Of a stretch of DNA of 56,030 bases, positions 1 through 7,646 are shown piece by piece. Within the stretch, counting starts at the first letter, position 1. Each line of letters opens with the position of its first letter. The DNA is from CAYLQA01 sp964385695 (lineage in GTDB: Bacteria > Desulfobacterota > Desulfobulbia > Desulfobulbales > Desulfurivibrionaceae). Under the pieces are notes generated by a model. That model was not told the origin of the DNA and did not search any database. It saw nothing but the letters and a program-made list of their open reading frames with translations. The DNA lies in assembly GCA_964385695.1 (NCBI GenBank), contig CAYLQA010000023.1, positions 1 to 56,030 of the forward strand, read 5' to 3'. The position numbers and the translations under genes were made by a program.

Positions 1-56
1 TCGTTACTCGTTACTCGTTACTCGTTACTCGTTACTCGTTACTCGTTACTCGTTAT
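1..56. repeat. Tandem heptamer repeat TCGTTAC (8 units)
   Basis: Seven exact copies of TCGTTAC are followed by one variant, TCGTTAT. The array touches the window edge, so its full length is unknown. Read on the minus strand it supplies the last residues and the TAA stop of the FmdE-like gene. A related array of TCGTCAC units lies near 51346-51384. Confidence 0.95.
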
Positions 57-629
57 TACCTCGTAATAACGTCCTCGGGCACAGGGCTTACAAAGGATCT
101 TGCCGTCTTTCTCCACATCTCGGCAATCCTGAACCCAATCACCGCATGACTCACATTGTACGCGCCGTTTCGGTCGCCCCGGCATATCCTCATCCGGGAC
201 CTTGATCTTCACCTGTTGGATGAGAAAGAGTTCTTCCTCAGGCATAACCCGGTAAGCCTCAAGTTGTTGCTTGTATTTATCTGTGATTTCCGGGCAGTAT
301 TTTTTTGATGCCTCTCGTGCCTCTTCCAGGGCAGTAATGCGCACAGCCTTGTCTGTGTTGAGGTTAACAAAGGTGGCTGCCATGATGCCGTAATCGAGCC
401 ATTTGAGAGAGCGTTTGCCCAAGGTTGCCCCTGTGACAGACTGAATTGCGTCGGTAGCGCAGCGATCGATTTCGACCAAGACATAAAACTCTTTGCGCTG
501 GGCCTTTGGGTCGTTAATGCCGATTTCCCGTAAACCGATCATGCTCATCCGCACGCCGATAACCTGGCCGGCACAGATGTGGCCATGAATTTTAGTCGAA
601 CGCTCCAGCAGTACTTCGAAACTTTCCAT
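39..629 (-). CDS. FmdE-like protein with C-terminal zinc ribbon
   Basis: The protein has about 196 residues and resembles the FmdE (formylmethanofuran dehydrogenase subunit E) family. It has the N-terminal HGHICAGQ motif with Cys and His metal ligands, and a C-terminal Cys4 zinc ribbon (CESC...CKPC). I chose the ATG at 629 because a GGAG sits 7 nt before it; the longer frame to 671 has no ribosome binding site and reads through that site. In bacteria this family often occurs with molybdenum or tungsten enzymes, but its biochemical role is not settled. The stop codon and last few residues come from the TCGTTAC repeat, so the C-terminus may vary between strains. Family assignment is fairly sure; function is not. 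Confidence 0.8.
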   Translation of the reverse strand: MESFEVLLERSTKIHGHICAGQVIGVRMSMIGLREIGINDPKAQRKEFYVLVEIDRCATDAIQSVTGATLGKRSLKWLDYGIMAATFVNLNTDKAVRITALEEAREASKKYCPEITDKYKQQLEAYRVMPEEELFLIQQVKIKVPDEDMPGRPKRRVQCESCGDWVQDCRDVEKDGKILCKPCARGRYYEVITSNE

Positions 630-730
630 AAGAACTCCAATACCTCTCAGGGAGGAAATAATTAGCATCAAAGATCTATCTTTAACCTGATTACAATCAA
701 TCTTCAGCCATTTTTTTTGCTCTGGTTTTT

Positions 731-794
731 TGTAGGAGCCCCTTCATGGGCGATTTGTCCGGCCTTACATATCGCCCCTAAAGGGGCTCCTACA
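731..794. repeat. REP-like palindromic element
   Basis: A perfect 14-bp inverted repeat, TGTAGGAGCCCCTT (731-744) and AAGGGGCTCCTACA (781-794), encloses a second inverted pair, GGGCGAT (748-754) and ATCGCCC (771-777). The TGTAGGAGC start is typical of REP elements mobilised by RAYT-type transposases. No transposase is present here. The element lies in the 672-924 gap, which holds no convincing gene. Confidence 0.75.
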
Positions 795-861
795 GTGGCA
801 AGATTACAGAACAGGAAAGGCATCTTTGGAAGAGTCAAATATTCAGGCAGGGGAGGGCTGG

Positions 862-900
862 TAAAAAAAAAGGAGAAAGACCGGTTTGGCCTTTCTCCCT
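862..900 (-). terminator. Rho-independent terminator of the 925-2118 permease gene
   Basis: On the minus strand a GGAGAAAGGCC / GGTCTTTCTCC hairpin (871-900) is followed by a run of about nine T (862-870). It lies 25 nt past the permease stop codon. Confidence 0.85.
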
Positions 901-924
901 TAATAGGTAAACAAAAAAAGATAA

Positions 925-2118
925 TTACTCTTCCTTGATAGCCAGCAAGGGCTCCATCTTGGCAAGGCGTATGACCGGCATGGCTGCACCGATGAGGCAG
1001 ACCAGAACACCTGCACCCATGGCAATCCCGCTGATAATAATGTTGCTGCTGGTGGTTGCGGCCACCGCACCGAGCTTGGTCAGCAGATTGAAGTCTCCTG
1101 CCAGGTAATGAATAAGGTAATGTCCTAAGCCGATGCCGATAATGCCGCCAAGAACACTGATGATCATGGCCTCGGTCAGGAAGATCTTCATAATGTGTGA
1201 GCGGTGTGCGCCAATGGCCCGCAGGATTCCAACCTCACGCTTTCTTTCATTAGCCAGGGCAGTAAAGGTAGACCAGGCAAGAAGCACGGAAAGAATAGAA
1301 GAGATAAGGATGGTAATGGAAAATACCTTAATAATGTCTCGTAAAGTGGAGCGTACATCGCTACCGATATCACCACGGGTCATGATTCCGACCCTGGGAT
1401 TGATATTGCGGATTTTGGCAACCACTTCCTCGATATTAAGGCCAGGTTGAACCTTTAAAAAGATGATGGAAATCTGGCCGGGTTTATAGCCACCTCGGGC
1501 GTCTTCAGATACCTTGGCAAGATCATCCAGGCGCATGAAAATACCATGGTCCAGGCCGGTTCCGGTCTGCTGCAGGTTGCCGACGACCTTTACGCCTTGG
1601 CCAAAAAGGGTGGCCGTATCAATCAGCCCTAAAAATTCATAGACATAGCTGCCGACATAAACCTCGCCATTGGCAAGTTTTTCCGGTCCTTCTGCGATCC
1701 AGGGCTTGATGACAAAATCCGAGTCCGCATCAAAGGCAATGACCTGTCCTTCGTCGATACTGCAGCAACCAGAGTCCAAGGTATTCAGATACACATGATA
1801 TGTAGCGTTCTTTATCTCCGGCATGTCTGCAACCGCCTCATAAAGAAATTCATCCATGTAAAATGTTTTGATGCTGCTCTCAAGGATAAACTCTTCGGCA
1901 ATTCCCTTGGCCTCGGAGGGAACCAGGACAATGTCCGCCCCAAGTCTTTTGGTAGCCAGTTCAATATCTTCTTTTACGGCTTTGTCAAAAAGAAGGGCGA
2001 AAACCAAGAGGGCAACCAGCATGGAAACCGCTAAGACCAGGACAACGTTACGAAAGATCTTACGGATCACGGTTTTCCAGGCAATGGAACTTATGGAGTA
2101 TGAATTAGATGCGCTCAT
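925..2118 (-). CDS. FtsX/MacB-type ABC transporter permease
   Basis: The protein has 397 residues. An N-terminal membrane segment (about 22-46) is followed by a large extracytoplasmic domain and three C-terminal membrane segments (about 270-390), which is the FtsX/MacB/LolE layout. The C-terminal core has the typical ERKREVGILRAIG sequence of this superfamily. It has no ATPase next to it on its own strand; the ATPase at 3698 is the likeliest partner, but the one at 6966 is possible. Such transporters usually move or remodel extracytoplasmic substrates and do not import small solutes. It lies downstream of the propeller-cytochrome gene, with a terminator-like hairpin between them, so expression may be partial readthrough. 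The substrate is unknown. Confidence 0.9.
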   Translation of the reverse strand: MSASNSYSISSIAWKTVIRKIFRNVVLVLAVSMLVALLVFALLFDKAVKEDIELATKRLGADIVLVPSEAKGIAEEFILESSIKTFYMDEFLYEAVADMPEIKNATYHVYLNTLDSGCCSIDEGQVIAFDADSDFVIKPWIAEGPEKLANGEVYVGSYVYEFLGLIDTATLFGQGVKVVGNLQQTGTGLDHGIFMRLDDLAKVSEDARGGYKPGQISIIFLKVQPGLNIEEVVAKIRNINPRVGIMTRGDIGSDVRSTLRDIIKVFSITILISSILSVLLAWSTFTALANERKREVGILRAIGAHRSHIMKIFLTEAMIISVLGGIIGIGLGHYLIHYLAGDFNLLTKLGAVAATTSSNIIISGIAMGAGVLVCLIGAAMPVIRLAKMEPLLAIKEE

Positions 2119-2154
2119 AACTACTATTTAAAAATGTTTGTTGTGCAAAAAAGA

Positions 2155-2184
2155 AAACCGGAGGGCTTATGCCCTCCGGTTTTC
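2155..2184 (-). terminator. Palindromic terminator after the propeller-cytochrome gene
   Basis: The hairpin AAAACCGGAGGGC / GCCCTCCGGTTTT has a four-base loop. On the minus strand it continues into TTTTCTTTTTT. It lies between the propeller gene stop (2222) and the permease start (2118), so it may terminate or attenuate transcription into the permease gene. Confidence 0.85.
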
Positions 2185-2221
2185 ATGATAACAATAAGTA
2201 CTACGCTGGTCGAAAAAATAA

Positions 2222-3370
2222 TTACTTAGACCAGTTTACATCCAGTCCGCAAAGTACGGCATGTACTGCATCTTCGCCAGTACCAAGTTCTTGGTCATGG
2301 CAGTCAAGACAAACAGAAGCGGTCTTGCCGATGAACTCACCATCTTCCATGCTGTAAAGCTTGAAGTGACCGTCCATCAGGTACTCGTCCGGCTTGGGCT
2401 TCACAGGATCGGCACAGTCAGGAAAAATGCTCTTGGAGCGAGAGGTGGTAACAATGAACTTACCATCCGGGGTGAAGATAGCATCATGCAGCTGCTCCAG
2501 GGGACCGACGGTCTCAGCATCGATAACCTTGAGGGTCTTGGCGTCGACGATGAAGAGGATGTCGCCGGTTGCGTTGGCAATGTATTTACCATCCGGAGAG
2601 TAGTACTGACGGAAGCTGATGGTCTTCTTGAAGTTACCGTCCGCAACACCTTTGCGCAGAAGCTTCACTTTACCCTGCTCAAGTGCTTTGGCATCGAGAA
2701 CCAGCATGTGCATCTTGCCGATGGTGTTTCCGTAAGCCTTGTTGTTTACCGGAGAGTCAGACTCGTTCAGGGTAACAAAGTACTCGGTCATGTCCGGAGA
2801 GGTGATACCGTGCATGTACTTGTAAGGCTTCTTGATGTCAGCCTCGGTGCCCTCAAGGAATACCTGGTGCATCAGTTTCATGTCGCTTTTGCGAATGACA
2901 GAGATGTAACCGGGCTTGGTCATGGTGATGGGCATGTAGTAGTCAGAGGTCTGACCGGAAGCACAGTAGTTTTTCGCGGTGTTGATAACCGGAGCAGGTA
3001 CATCCAGCATTACGTCCTGAATGATATCGCCGGTGGAAAGATCGGTTTTTCCAACATGGGTGCGCTTCTTGGGATCTTCTTTGTCAAGCTTGTAGGTAGA
3101 CCAGTACATGATGTTACGGTCTTTATCATCGATACGTGCATCATGGGTCGGGTGGGTGGTACCGGTACCGATATCCAACTTCTCCAGACTGTCGATAACA
3201 AAGGGGCGAGTCTCGTCAGGGTCAACGGTAAACTCGGCAACGGCAAAGTGACCGCCCATACCAGCTACATAGGCAGTGCCTTTGTATTCCTCAGCCTGGG
3301 TGGTGGCGGTGGCGCCAAGCAGACCGAGCGCAACAGCACCGGTGATGATGGCTTTTTTTGAAATCTGCAT
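2222..3370 (-). CDS. Secreted beta-propeller protein with one c-type heme
   Basis: The protein has 382 residues. A Sec signal peptide (about 1-26, ending TQA) is followed by YVTN/NirF-like propeller repeats such as YYSPDGKYIA and IFTPDGKFIV. A single CLDCH heme-binding motif lies at 354-358. Blade-associated histidines are H41, H73, H76, H187, H295 and H335; cysteines other than the heme pair are C136, C319 and C374. The protein should be periplasmic. A strong purine-rich ribosome binding site (AAGGAGGAGAAGA) precedes the ATG. It is transcribed away from the ABC/TlpA/NosL operon across a shared control region. The histidine pattern plus two nearby NosL genes makes a copper-binding propeller enzyme possible, loosely recalling NosZ, but that is inference. 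A plain electron carrier or sensor is also possible. Confidence 0.85.
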   Translation of the reverse strand: MQISKKAIITGAVALGLLGATATTQAEEYKGTAYVAGMGGHFAVAEFTVDPDETRPFVIDSLEKLDIGTGTTHPTHDARIDDKDRNIMYWSTYKLDKEDPKKRTHVGKTDLSTGDIIQDVMLDVPAPVINTAKNYCASGQTSDYYMPITMTKPGYISVIRKSDMKLMHQVFLEGTEADIKKPYKYMHGITSPDMTEYFVTLNESDSPVNNKAYGNTIGKMHMLVLDAKALEQGKVKLLRKGVADGNFKKTISFRQYYSPDGKYIANATGDILFIVDAKTLKVIDAETVGPLEQLHDAIFTPDGKFIVTTSRSKSIFPDCADPVKPKPDEYLMDGHFKLYSMEDGEFIGKTASVCLDCHDQELGTGEDAVHAVLCGLDVNWSK

Positions 3371-3697
3371 TCTCTTCTCCTCCTTAATAACGCTTTCAGG
3401 CCGGTGGCAGGCCTATAAATGTTTTGGCAGTGGCTCTACCAAATCCATAATTATCCCTGCACATGAAATCAGGTGGCTCCTTGATCTCTACAGGTGAGTT
3501 AACGCGCTGCGACAATTTGCCGCATTAAGCAATTGCGATATTACCATGTGGTGGTATATTAGCAAGCTCATTTTTGCAAAAAAATATAAACAATCTCTCC
3601 TGTTAGATGTCTATTAAGTAAGAGTAAATTCTCTTACAATTCAAAGAAAATATGTTAATGGCGTTTGGCAGTTTTTTAATAAGGAGTGCTCTACAAG
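3371..3697. promoter_or_regulatory. Divergent control region between propeller gene and ABC/NosL operon
   Basis: This 327-bp gap separates the two transcription units and must carry both promoters. It holds the RegA-like dyad at 3508-3524 and a smaller inverted repeat, TACCA (3542-3546) and TGGTA (3552-3556). It is AT-rich between 3570 and 3680. AAGGAG at 3681-3686 serves the downstream ATPase. I see no small gene in it. Confidence 0.7.
3508..3524. promoter_or_regulatory. Putative RegA/PrrA-type binding site
   Basis: The sequence TGCGACAATTTGCCGCA contains GCGAC and GCCGC half-sites 5 bp apart. That fits the GCGNC-Nx-GNCGC dyad described for the RegA/PrrA/ActR family. The same 17-mer with one change occurs at 16538-16554, next to the gene for a RegB-like sensor. 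A RegA-like regulator is encoded at 14397-14933. Confidence 0.6.
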
Positions 3698-4396
3698 ATG
3701 GTTGAGAAAAAAGAATTGATTATTGCATGTGAAAAGCTGAACAAATCGTACATCTCAGACGGGCAGAAGGTTGCTGCTGTTACCAATGTGAATTTAGAGA
3801 TCAAAAAAGGCGATTTCCTTGTGATCCTGGGTCATTCCGGTTCCGGCAAAACAACCCTTTTGAGCCTTGTCGGTGGTCTGACAACTCCTGATTCAGGTCA
3901 GGTGTATGTTGATGGAGTGGAGAATTGGCAACAGTCTGATAAGGCACTTTCTACCATGCGTAACTCAAAAATCGGCTTTATCTTTCAGTTTGCCAGCCTG
4001 ATCCCCTCCCTGACCGTGCTTGAGAACATTCTTTTGCCCCTTAGTTTTGGAGCCAGCCCGGCAGGGGATCGTGATTTTGCCCTTTCCATTCTTGACAAGG
4101 TCGGCCTAGCAGACAAGGCAAACTCTTTTCCGGGGCAGCTTTCCGGTGGGCAACAGCGCCGTATTGCAATTGCCCGGGCCTTTATTAATAAACCTGATAT
4201 TGTTTTGGCAGATGAACCGACCGGCGACTTGGATGAAGAGACAGAACGCGATATACTGAATTTGTTTAAAGATTTTAATGAAAAGGGAACAACCTTTGTT
4301 GTTGTTACCCACAATAGTGATCTGGCCAAGTCGCAAAATAATCCCCGCGTTTTGACAATGCGCCAGGCCATATTAAATGAAGATAACGGTCAATAA
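3698..4396 (+). CDS. ABC transporter ATP-binding protein (LolD/MacB type)
   Basis: The protein has 232 residues from the ATG at 3698, chosen over the GTG at 3686 because AAGGAG overlaps that GTG. Walker A is GHSGSGKTT, the signature is LSGGQQRR, Walker B ends LADEPT, and the switch histidine is in VVVTHN. This fits the LolD/MacB/FtsE ATPase subfamily that works with FtsX-type permeases. It heads the plus-strand operon. The ATPase at 6966 already has a permease next to it, so this one may pair with the divergently encoded permease at 925-2118. Family assignment is secure; substrate is unknown. Confidence 0.93.
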   Translation: MVEKKELIIACEKLNKSYISDGQKVAAVTNVNLEIKKGDFLVILGHSGSGKTTLLSLVGGLTTPDSGQVYVDGVENWQQSDKALSTMRNSKIGFIFQFASLIPSLTVLENILLPLSFGASPAGDRDFALSILDKVGLADKANSFPGQLSGGQQRRIAIARAFINKPDIVLADEPTGDLDEETERDILNLFKDFNEKGTTFVVVTHNSDLAKSQNNPRVLTMRQAILNEDNGQ

Positions 4397-4414
4397 GTCT
4401 TGCTGAAACAGTTT

Positions 4415-4927
4415 ATGATTAAAAAAATAGCCTCTTTTCTCTGTCTTTCCGCGATTTTTTTCTTTGCCGGTTGTTCCAGTGAGCCTGCCAAAAAAGCATC
4501 TTCGTTAAAAATAGGCGACTCCGCTCCCACGTTCGGCACCAAAGACCTGAAAGGGGCTCCGGTTTCCATGGACCTTTATGCCGGCAATCCGGTGGTCTTA
4601 CGTTTTTGGTCAACTGACTGCAAGTATTGTCGGGCCGATACACCTATCTTTAATCGTTATTTTGATAAGTATAAGGACAAGGGATTGAAGGTTGTTTATA
4701 TCAACCGTAATTCCGAAGAACAAACCGTACATGATTTTGTTGCAGATCTTGATATAGTCTTTCCTGTGGTAATAGATCATGACGGATCAATTTCCAAAAG
4801 TTACAATATTCGTTTAGAGCCGCAGACCATTGTCATAAGCCCGGATCATAAAATACTGGCTGCAATACTTGGCGGTGTCAGTGAGACAGAGCTTGAGAGT
4901 TTGATAGGCAAATATCTAACTGATTAG
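4415..4927 (+). CDS. TlpA/ResA-like thioredoxin-fold lipoprotein
   Basis: The protein has about 170 residues from the ATG at 4415; an upstream TTG at 4400 is less likely. A lipoprotein signal ends in FFAGC with the lipidated Cys at 20. The thioredoxin-like domain carries a CKYC active site (C69, C72). This family acts outside the cytoplasmic membrane as a thiol reductant, commonly for apocytochrome c or copper-site assembly. It starts 18 nt after the ATPase gene, and a NosL gene follows 12 nt later. A role in keeping cysteines or copper ligands reduced fits the neighbourhood. The partner is not known. Confidence 0.88.
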   Translation: MIKKIASFLCLSAIFFFAGCSSEPAKKASSLKIGDSAPTFGTKDLKGAPVSMDLYAGNPVVLRFWSTDCKYCRADTPIFNRYFDKYKDKGLKVVYINRNSEEQTVHDFVADLDIVFPVVIDHDGSISKSYNIRLEPQTIVISPDHKILAAILGGVSETELESLIGKYLTD

Positions 4928-4939
4928 AGGGAGACTTTT

Positions 4940-5479
4940 ATGAACATGCAAAGCGAAATGAGTTCCCCGCTGCCTGTCGCGGGAAATTTCAAATGTTTAG
5001 TCGTTGCCGCCTTTATTGCTGTGTTTCTCTTTGTCACACCTTTAAATTCTTTGGCCGAGCCTGTTGCCGAGCCTTCTGCCAAAGAGCGTTGTCCTGTCTG
5101 CGGAATGTTTGTTGCTAAATATGAGGATTGGCTGAGTCAGGTACGTCTGGCAGATAACTCTGTGCGTTTTTTTGACGGAGTTAAGGATATGCTGGTCTAT
5201 TACCACAACTCACAATATTACAAGACCCAGGCTTCTGAAATTGTTGAAGTCTGGATAAAAGACTATTACACGCTGGATTGGTTTGATGCCAAAGAGGCGT
5301 GGTACGTCACCGGCAGTGACGTATACGGGCCAATGGGCCATGAATTTATTCCTTTTACCAAGGAAAAAGCGGCACGTAACTTTTTGAAAGACCACAAGGG
5401 TAAGCAGATCTTGCGATTTAACGATATAACCGACGCCTTGGTGCAATCCATGCGGGTCGGGCAAAAGATGACAAACTGA
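4940..5479 (+). CDS. nosL: NosL-family copper-binding protein (copy 1)
   Basis: The protein has 179 residues with an N-terminal hydrophobic signal or anchor (about 18-40). The NosL signature CPVCGMFVAKY follows at C51 and C54, and further on is the typical GPMGHEFIPF segment. NosL proteins bind Cu(I) and deliver it to nitrous oxide reductase in denitrifiers; no nosZ is seen here. The usual lipoprotein Cys is absent, so it is probably secreted or anchored by its signal helix. GAGGGAG lies just before the ATG. It is the third gene of the operon. A second copy at 13834-14385 is only distantly similar. Confidence 0.9.
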   Translation: MNMQSEMSSPLPVAGNFKCLVVAAFIAVFLFVTPLNSLAEPVAEPSAKERCPVCGMFVAKYEDWLSQVRLADNSVRFFDGVKDMLVYYHNSQYYKTQASEIVEVWIKDYYTLDWFDAKEAWYVTGSDVYGPMGHEFIPFTKEKAARNFLKDHKGKQILRFNDITDALVQSMRVGQKMTN

Positions 5480-5481
5480 TA

Positions 5482-5766
5482 ATGCGACCCTCCACTCGAT
5501 TCTTCCTGTTCTGCCTTGTTTTGATCATGGTGGATCTGTCTCTCTACCTTCACGGAGTTTCCCAGATAGAAAGAGAGGAGCGTGTTCTCTCCAAAGGGGC
5601 TATTGTGACCAGTGCCTTGGGATTGACTGATCTTGCTGTTTCCACAGAGGCCCGTTATACAAGGCATCCGGCAGTGAGTGATCCCATGGCCCCTTTTATG
5701 GACCACCCCGGTGCCATTGAACATTTTCCGTCTGGAACCTTTTGGGCGGTTCCGCCAGGACTATAA
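5482..5766 (+). CDS. Small membrane-anchored protein of unknown function
   Basis: The protein has 94 residues and I do not recognise it. A single N-terminal hydrophobic segment (about 6-25) is followed by a soluble, probably periplasmic tail with several His and Met residues. It starts 2 nt after the NosL stop, and the next ATG directly abuts its stop codon. This tight packing implies translational coupling and a shared function with the permease. An anchored adaptor or metal-binding partner would fit, but nothing in the sequence proves it. Confidence 0.7.
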   Translation: MRPSTRFFLFCLVLIMVDLSLYLHGVSQIEREERVLSKGAIVTSALGLTDLAVSTEARYTRHPAVSDPMAPFMDHPGAIEHFPSGTFWAVPPGL

Positions 5767-6966
5767 ATGAGTTACATGTCAGGTCTTGAAAAACAACTGA
5801 ACCTTTTGGATTACGCCCTTTCATCGCTGTGGCGACGCAGGTTGAAGAGCGGGGCGATCCTGTTCGTTTTTGCCGCGGTAATCTTTTTGCTTGGTTCATT
5901 CCAGATGGTTACCCAGGCCCTGACCGATCATGGACGGGATCTTCTTGCCCAGTCTCCGGACATTACCCTTCAGAAGATGACAGCAGGGCGCCAAGAGTCG
6001 ATTCCCCTTGCGTACAGAAATAAGCTGGATGATATATTCGGTATCCGCCGTGTCGTGCCCCGGATCTGGGGATATTACTTTGATGAAGTACAGGAAGCAA
6101 ACTACACGGTTATGGGCCTTGATGTAAAACGCATGCCCAAGGCCTCTCGTCTGGGGCTGGCCCTGGAAAGCGGCACCCTGCCTGGCAAGTCAGACCGTAA
6201 TGGTGTGGTGGTTGGCTCATCGGTGCGCGATATTCTGAACCTTGCCGAGCGCCCGGTTTTTTCTTTCTTTCGCCCGGATCTTACCCTGAAGCCCCTTAAG
6301 ATGACCGGGGTCTTTTCTGCGGAAACCGACATCCTGACCCATGATCTTGTTCTTATGAGCCTTGATGGAGCCAGGGATCTTTTTCACCTGCCAGCCGATA
6401 GTGTGACAGACCTTGCCCTTTATGTGGCCAATAAAAACGAGATCGATACCATTGCCAAAAGGGTCTCCGAGATGTTGCCCGACACCCGGGTCGTGACCCG
6501 AACCCAGGTGCAGAAGACATACCAGGTTGTTTTTGGCTGGCGTAGCGGTTTTGCCTCCATCTGTTTGCTCACGGCCCTGGCTGCCTTTGTAATCCTTGCC
6601 TGGGACAAAGCTTCCGGCCTTTCCCCCGAAGAGAAAAAAGAGATCGGTATCCTCAAAATTTTGGGTTGGGAAACCACCGACGTACTCACGGTGCGTTTCT
6701 GGGAATCACTTATCATATCCGGTCTTGCCTTTGTTATCGGCTGTACCTTGGCCTATATCCATGTTGTCTTTTTCGATGCCTCCATATTTCGGCCGGTGCT
6801 CATGGGCTGGTCTGTGATCTATCCCAACCTGAGACTTATTCCTGATCTTGCTGTTGGGGATATACTTTTGATATTCGCCTTTTCCGTGCTTCCTTATCTT
6901 GCTGCAACCGTTATTCCGGCCTGGCGCAGTGCCAGCGTGCCTGCAGATTCGGTATTGGGTGGTTAA
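5767..6966 (+). CDS. FtsX/MacB-type ABC transporter permease (second)
   Basis: The protein has 399 residues. The first membrane segment is about 28-48, a large extracytoplasmic domain follows, and three C-terminal helices lie between about 255 and 390. It shares topology with the permease at 925-2118, with limited similarity such as KKEIGILKILGWETTDV against REVGILRAIGAHRSHI. Its stop codon overlaps the start of the ATPase at 6966 by one base, so the two surely form one transporter. The substrate is unknown; the NosL and TlpA neighbours suggest copper-site assembly. Confidence 0.9.
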   Translation: MSYMSGLEKQLNLLDYALSSLWRRRLKSGAILFVFAAVIFLLGSFQMVTQALTDHGRDLLAQSPDITLQKMTAGRQESIPLAYRNKLDDIFGIRRVVPRIWGYYFDEVQEANYTVMGLDVKRMPKASRLGLALESGTLPGKSDRNGVVVGSSVRDILNLAERPVFSFFRPDLTLKPLKMTGVFSAETDILTHDLVLMSLDGARDLFHLPADSVTDLALYVANKNEIDTIAKRVSEMLPDTRVVTRTQVQKTYQVVFGWRSGFASICLLTALAAFVILAWDKASGLSPEEKKEIGILKILGWETTDVLTVRFWESLIISGLAFVIGCTLAYIHVVFFDASIFRPVLMGWSVIYPNLRLIPDLAVGDILLIFAFSVLPYLAATVIPAWRSASVPADSVLGG

Positions 6967-7646
6967 TGATGCTGATAGAACTTGATAAGGTGAGCAAAAT
7001 ATACAATCAGGGCAGGGCCAATGAGGTCCAGGCCGTGAACGACGTGAGCCTGACCATTGAGCCACGATCCATGGTCTGCCTTCAAGGTCCGAGTGGTTCC
7101 GGCAAGAGTACGTTGCTCTCCATTATCGGCTGTATTTTTCCGCCAACCAGTGGCAAGGCGGCCATTGCCGGGAAACAGTTGGCCCGGTTGCCGGATCGAT
7201 TCCTTACGCTTCACAGAAGAGAGTCCATCGGCTTTATCTTTCAAAAGTTCAATGTTCTGCCTGAGCTTTCCGTGCTTGATAATGTCATGTTGCCGCTTTT
7301 GCCTTTGGGGGTTGGGCCGGCAGATCGGAAAAAACAGGCCCAGGAACTGCTTGAACGCTTTGGTATCTCTCACCGGGAGCATTTTCCGGCAGGGCAGATT
7401 TCAGGAGGAGAGTTGCAACGAGTCGCCATTGCCAGGGCTCTGATAAACGATCCACCCATAATTTTGGCTGATGAGCCCACAGCCCATTTGGATACCAAGC
7501 TCAGCCTTTTGTTCATGCAGTTCATGGCTGATCTAAAAGATAGCGGCAAGACCATAGTCATCACCTCCCATGACCCTTTAGTCGCGGAACACGAGGCAGT
7601 GGACCACCTTATTCACATCAAAGACGGCCAGGTCCATGTTCCTTAA
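6966..7646 (+). CDS. ABC transporter ATP-binding protein (LolD/MacB type, second)
   Basis: The protein has 226 residues. Walker A is GPSGSGKST, the signature is ISGGELQRVAIARAL, Walker B ends LADEPTAHLD, and the switch histidine is in VITSHD. It overlaps the upstream permease gene by one base and the downstream membrane-protein gene by 11 bases. This is the dedicated energy subunit for the permease at 5767-6966, or for a complex of that permease with the 7636 protein. It is clearly diverged from the ATPase at 3698, so the locus carries two separate LolD-like subunits. Confidence 0.93.
   Translation: MMLIELDKVSKIYNQGRANEVQAVNDVSLTIEPRSMVCLQGPSGSGKSTLLSIIGCIFPPTSGKAAIAGKQLARLPDRFLTLHRRESIGFIFQKFNVLPELSVLDNVMLPLLPLGVGPADRKKQAQELLERFGISHREHFPAGQISGGELQRVAIARALINDPPIILADEPTAHLDTKLSLLFMQFMADLKDSGKTIVITSHDPLVAEHEAVDHLIHIKDGQVHVP

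Noticed and set aside
1..56. CRISPR array
   Set aside because: Units are 7 bp and directly tandem, with no spacers.
717..938. 73-residue plus-strand frame
   Set aside because: It is made of the REP-like palindrome and a terminator and has no ribosome binding site or recognisable domain.
2261..3361. 366-residue plus-strand frame opposite the propeller gene
   Set aside because: It is antisense to a gene with signal peptide and heme motif; its composition is that of a reverse-strand shadow.
4940..5479. NosL genes as evidence of nitrous oxide reduction
   Set aside because: No nosZ, nosD, nosF or nosY is present in the window, so the copper client must be another protein or be elsewhere.
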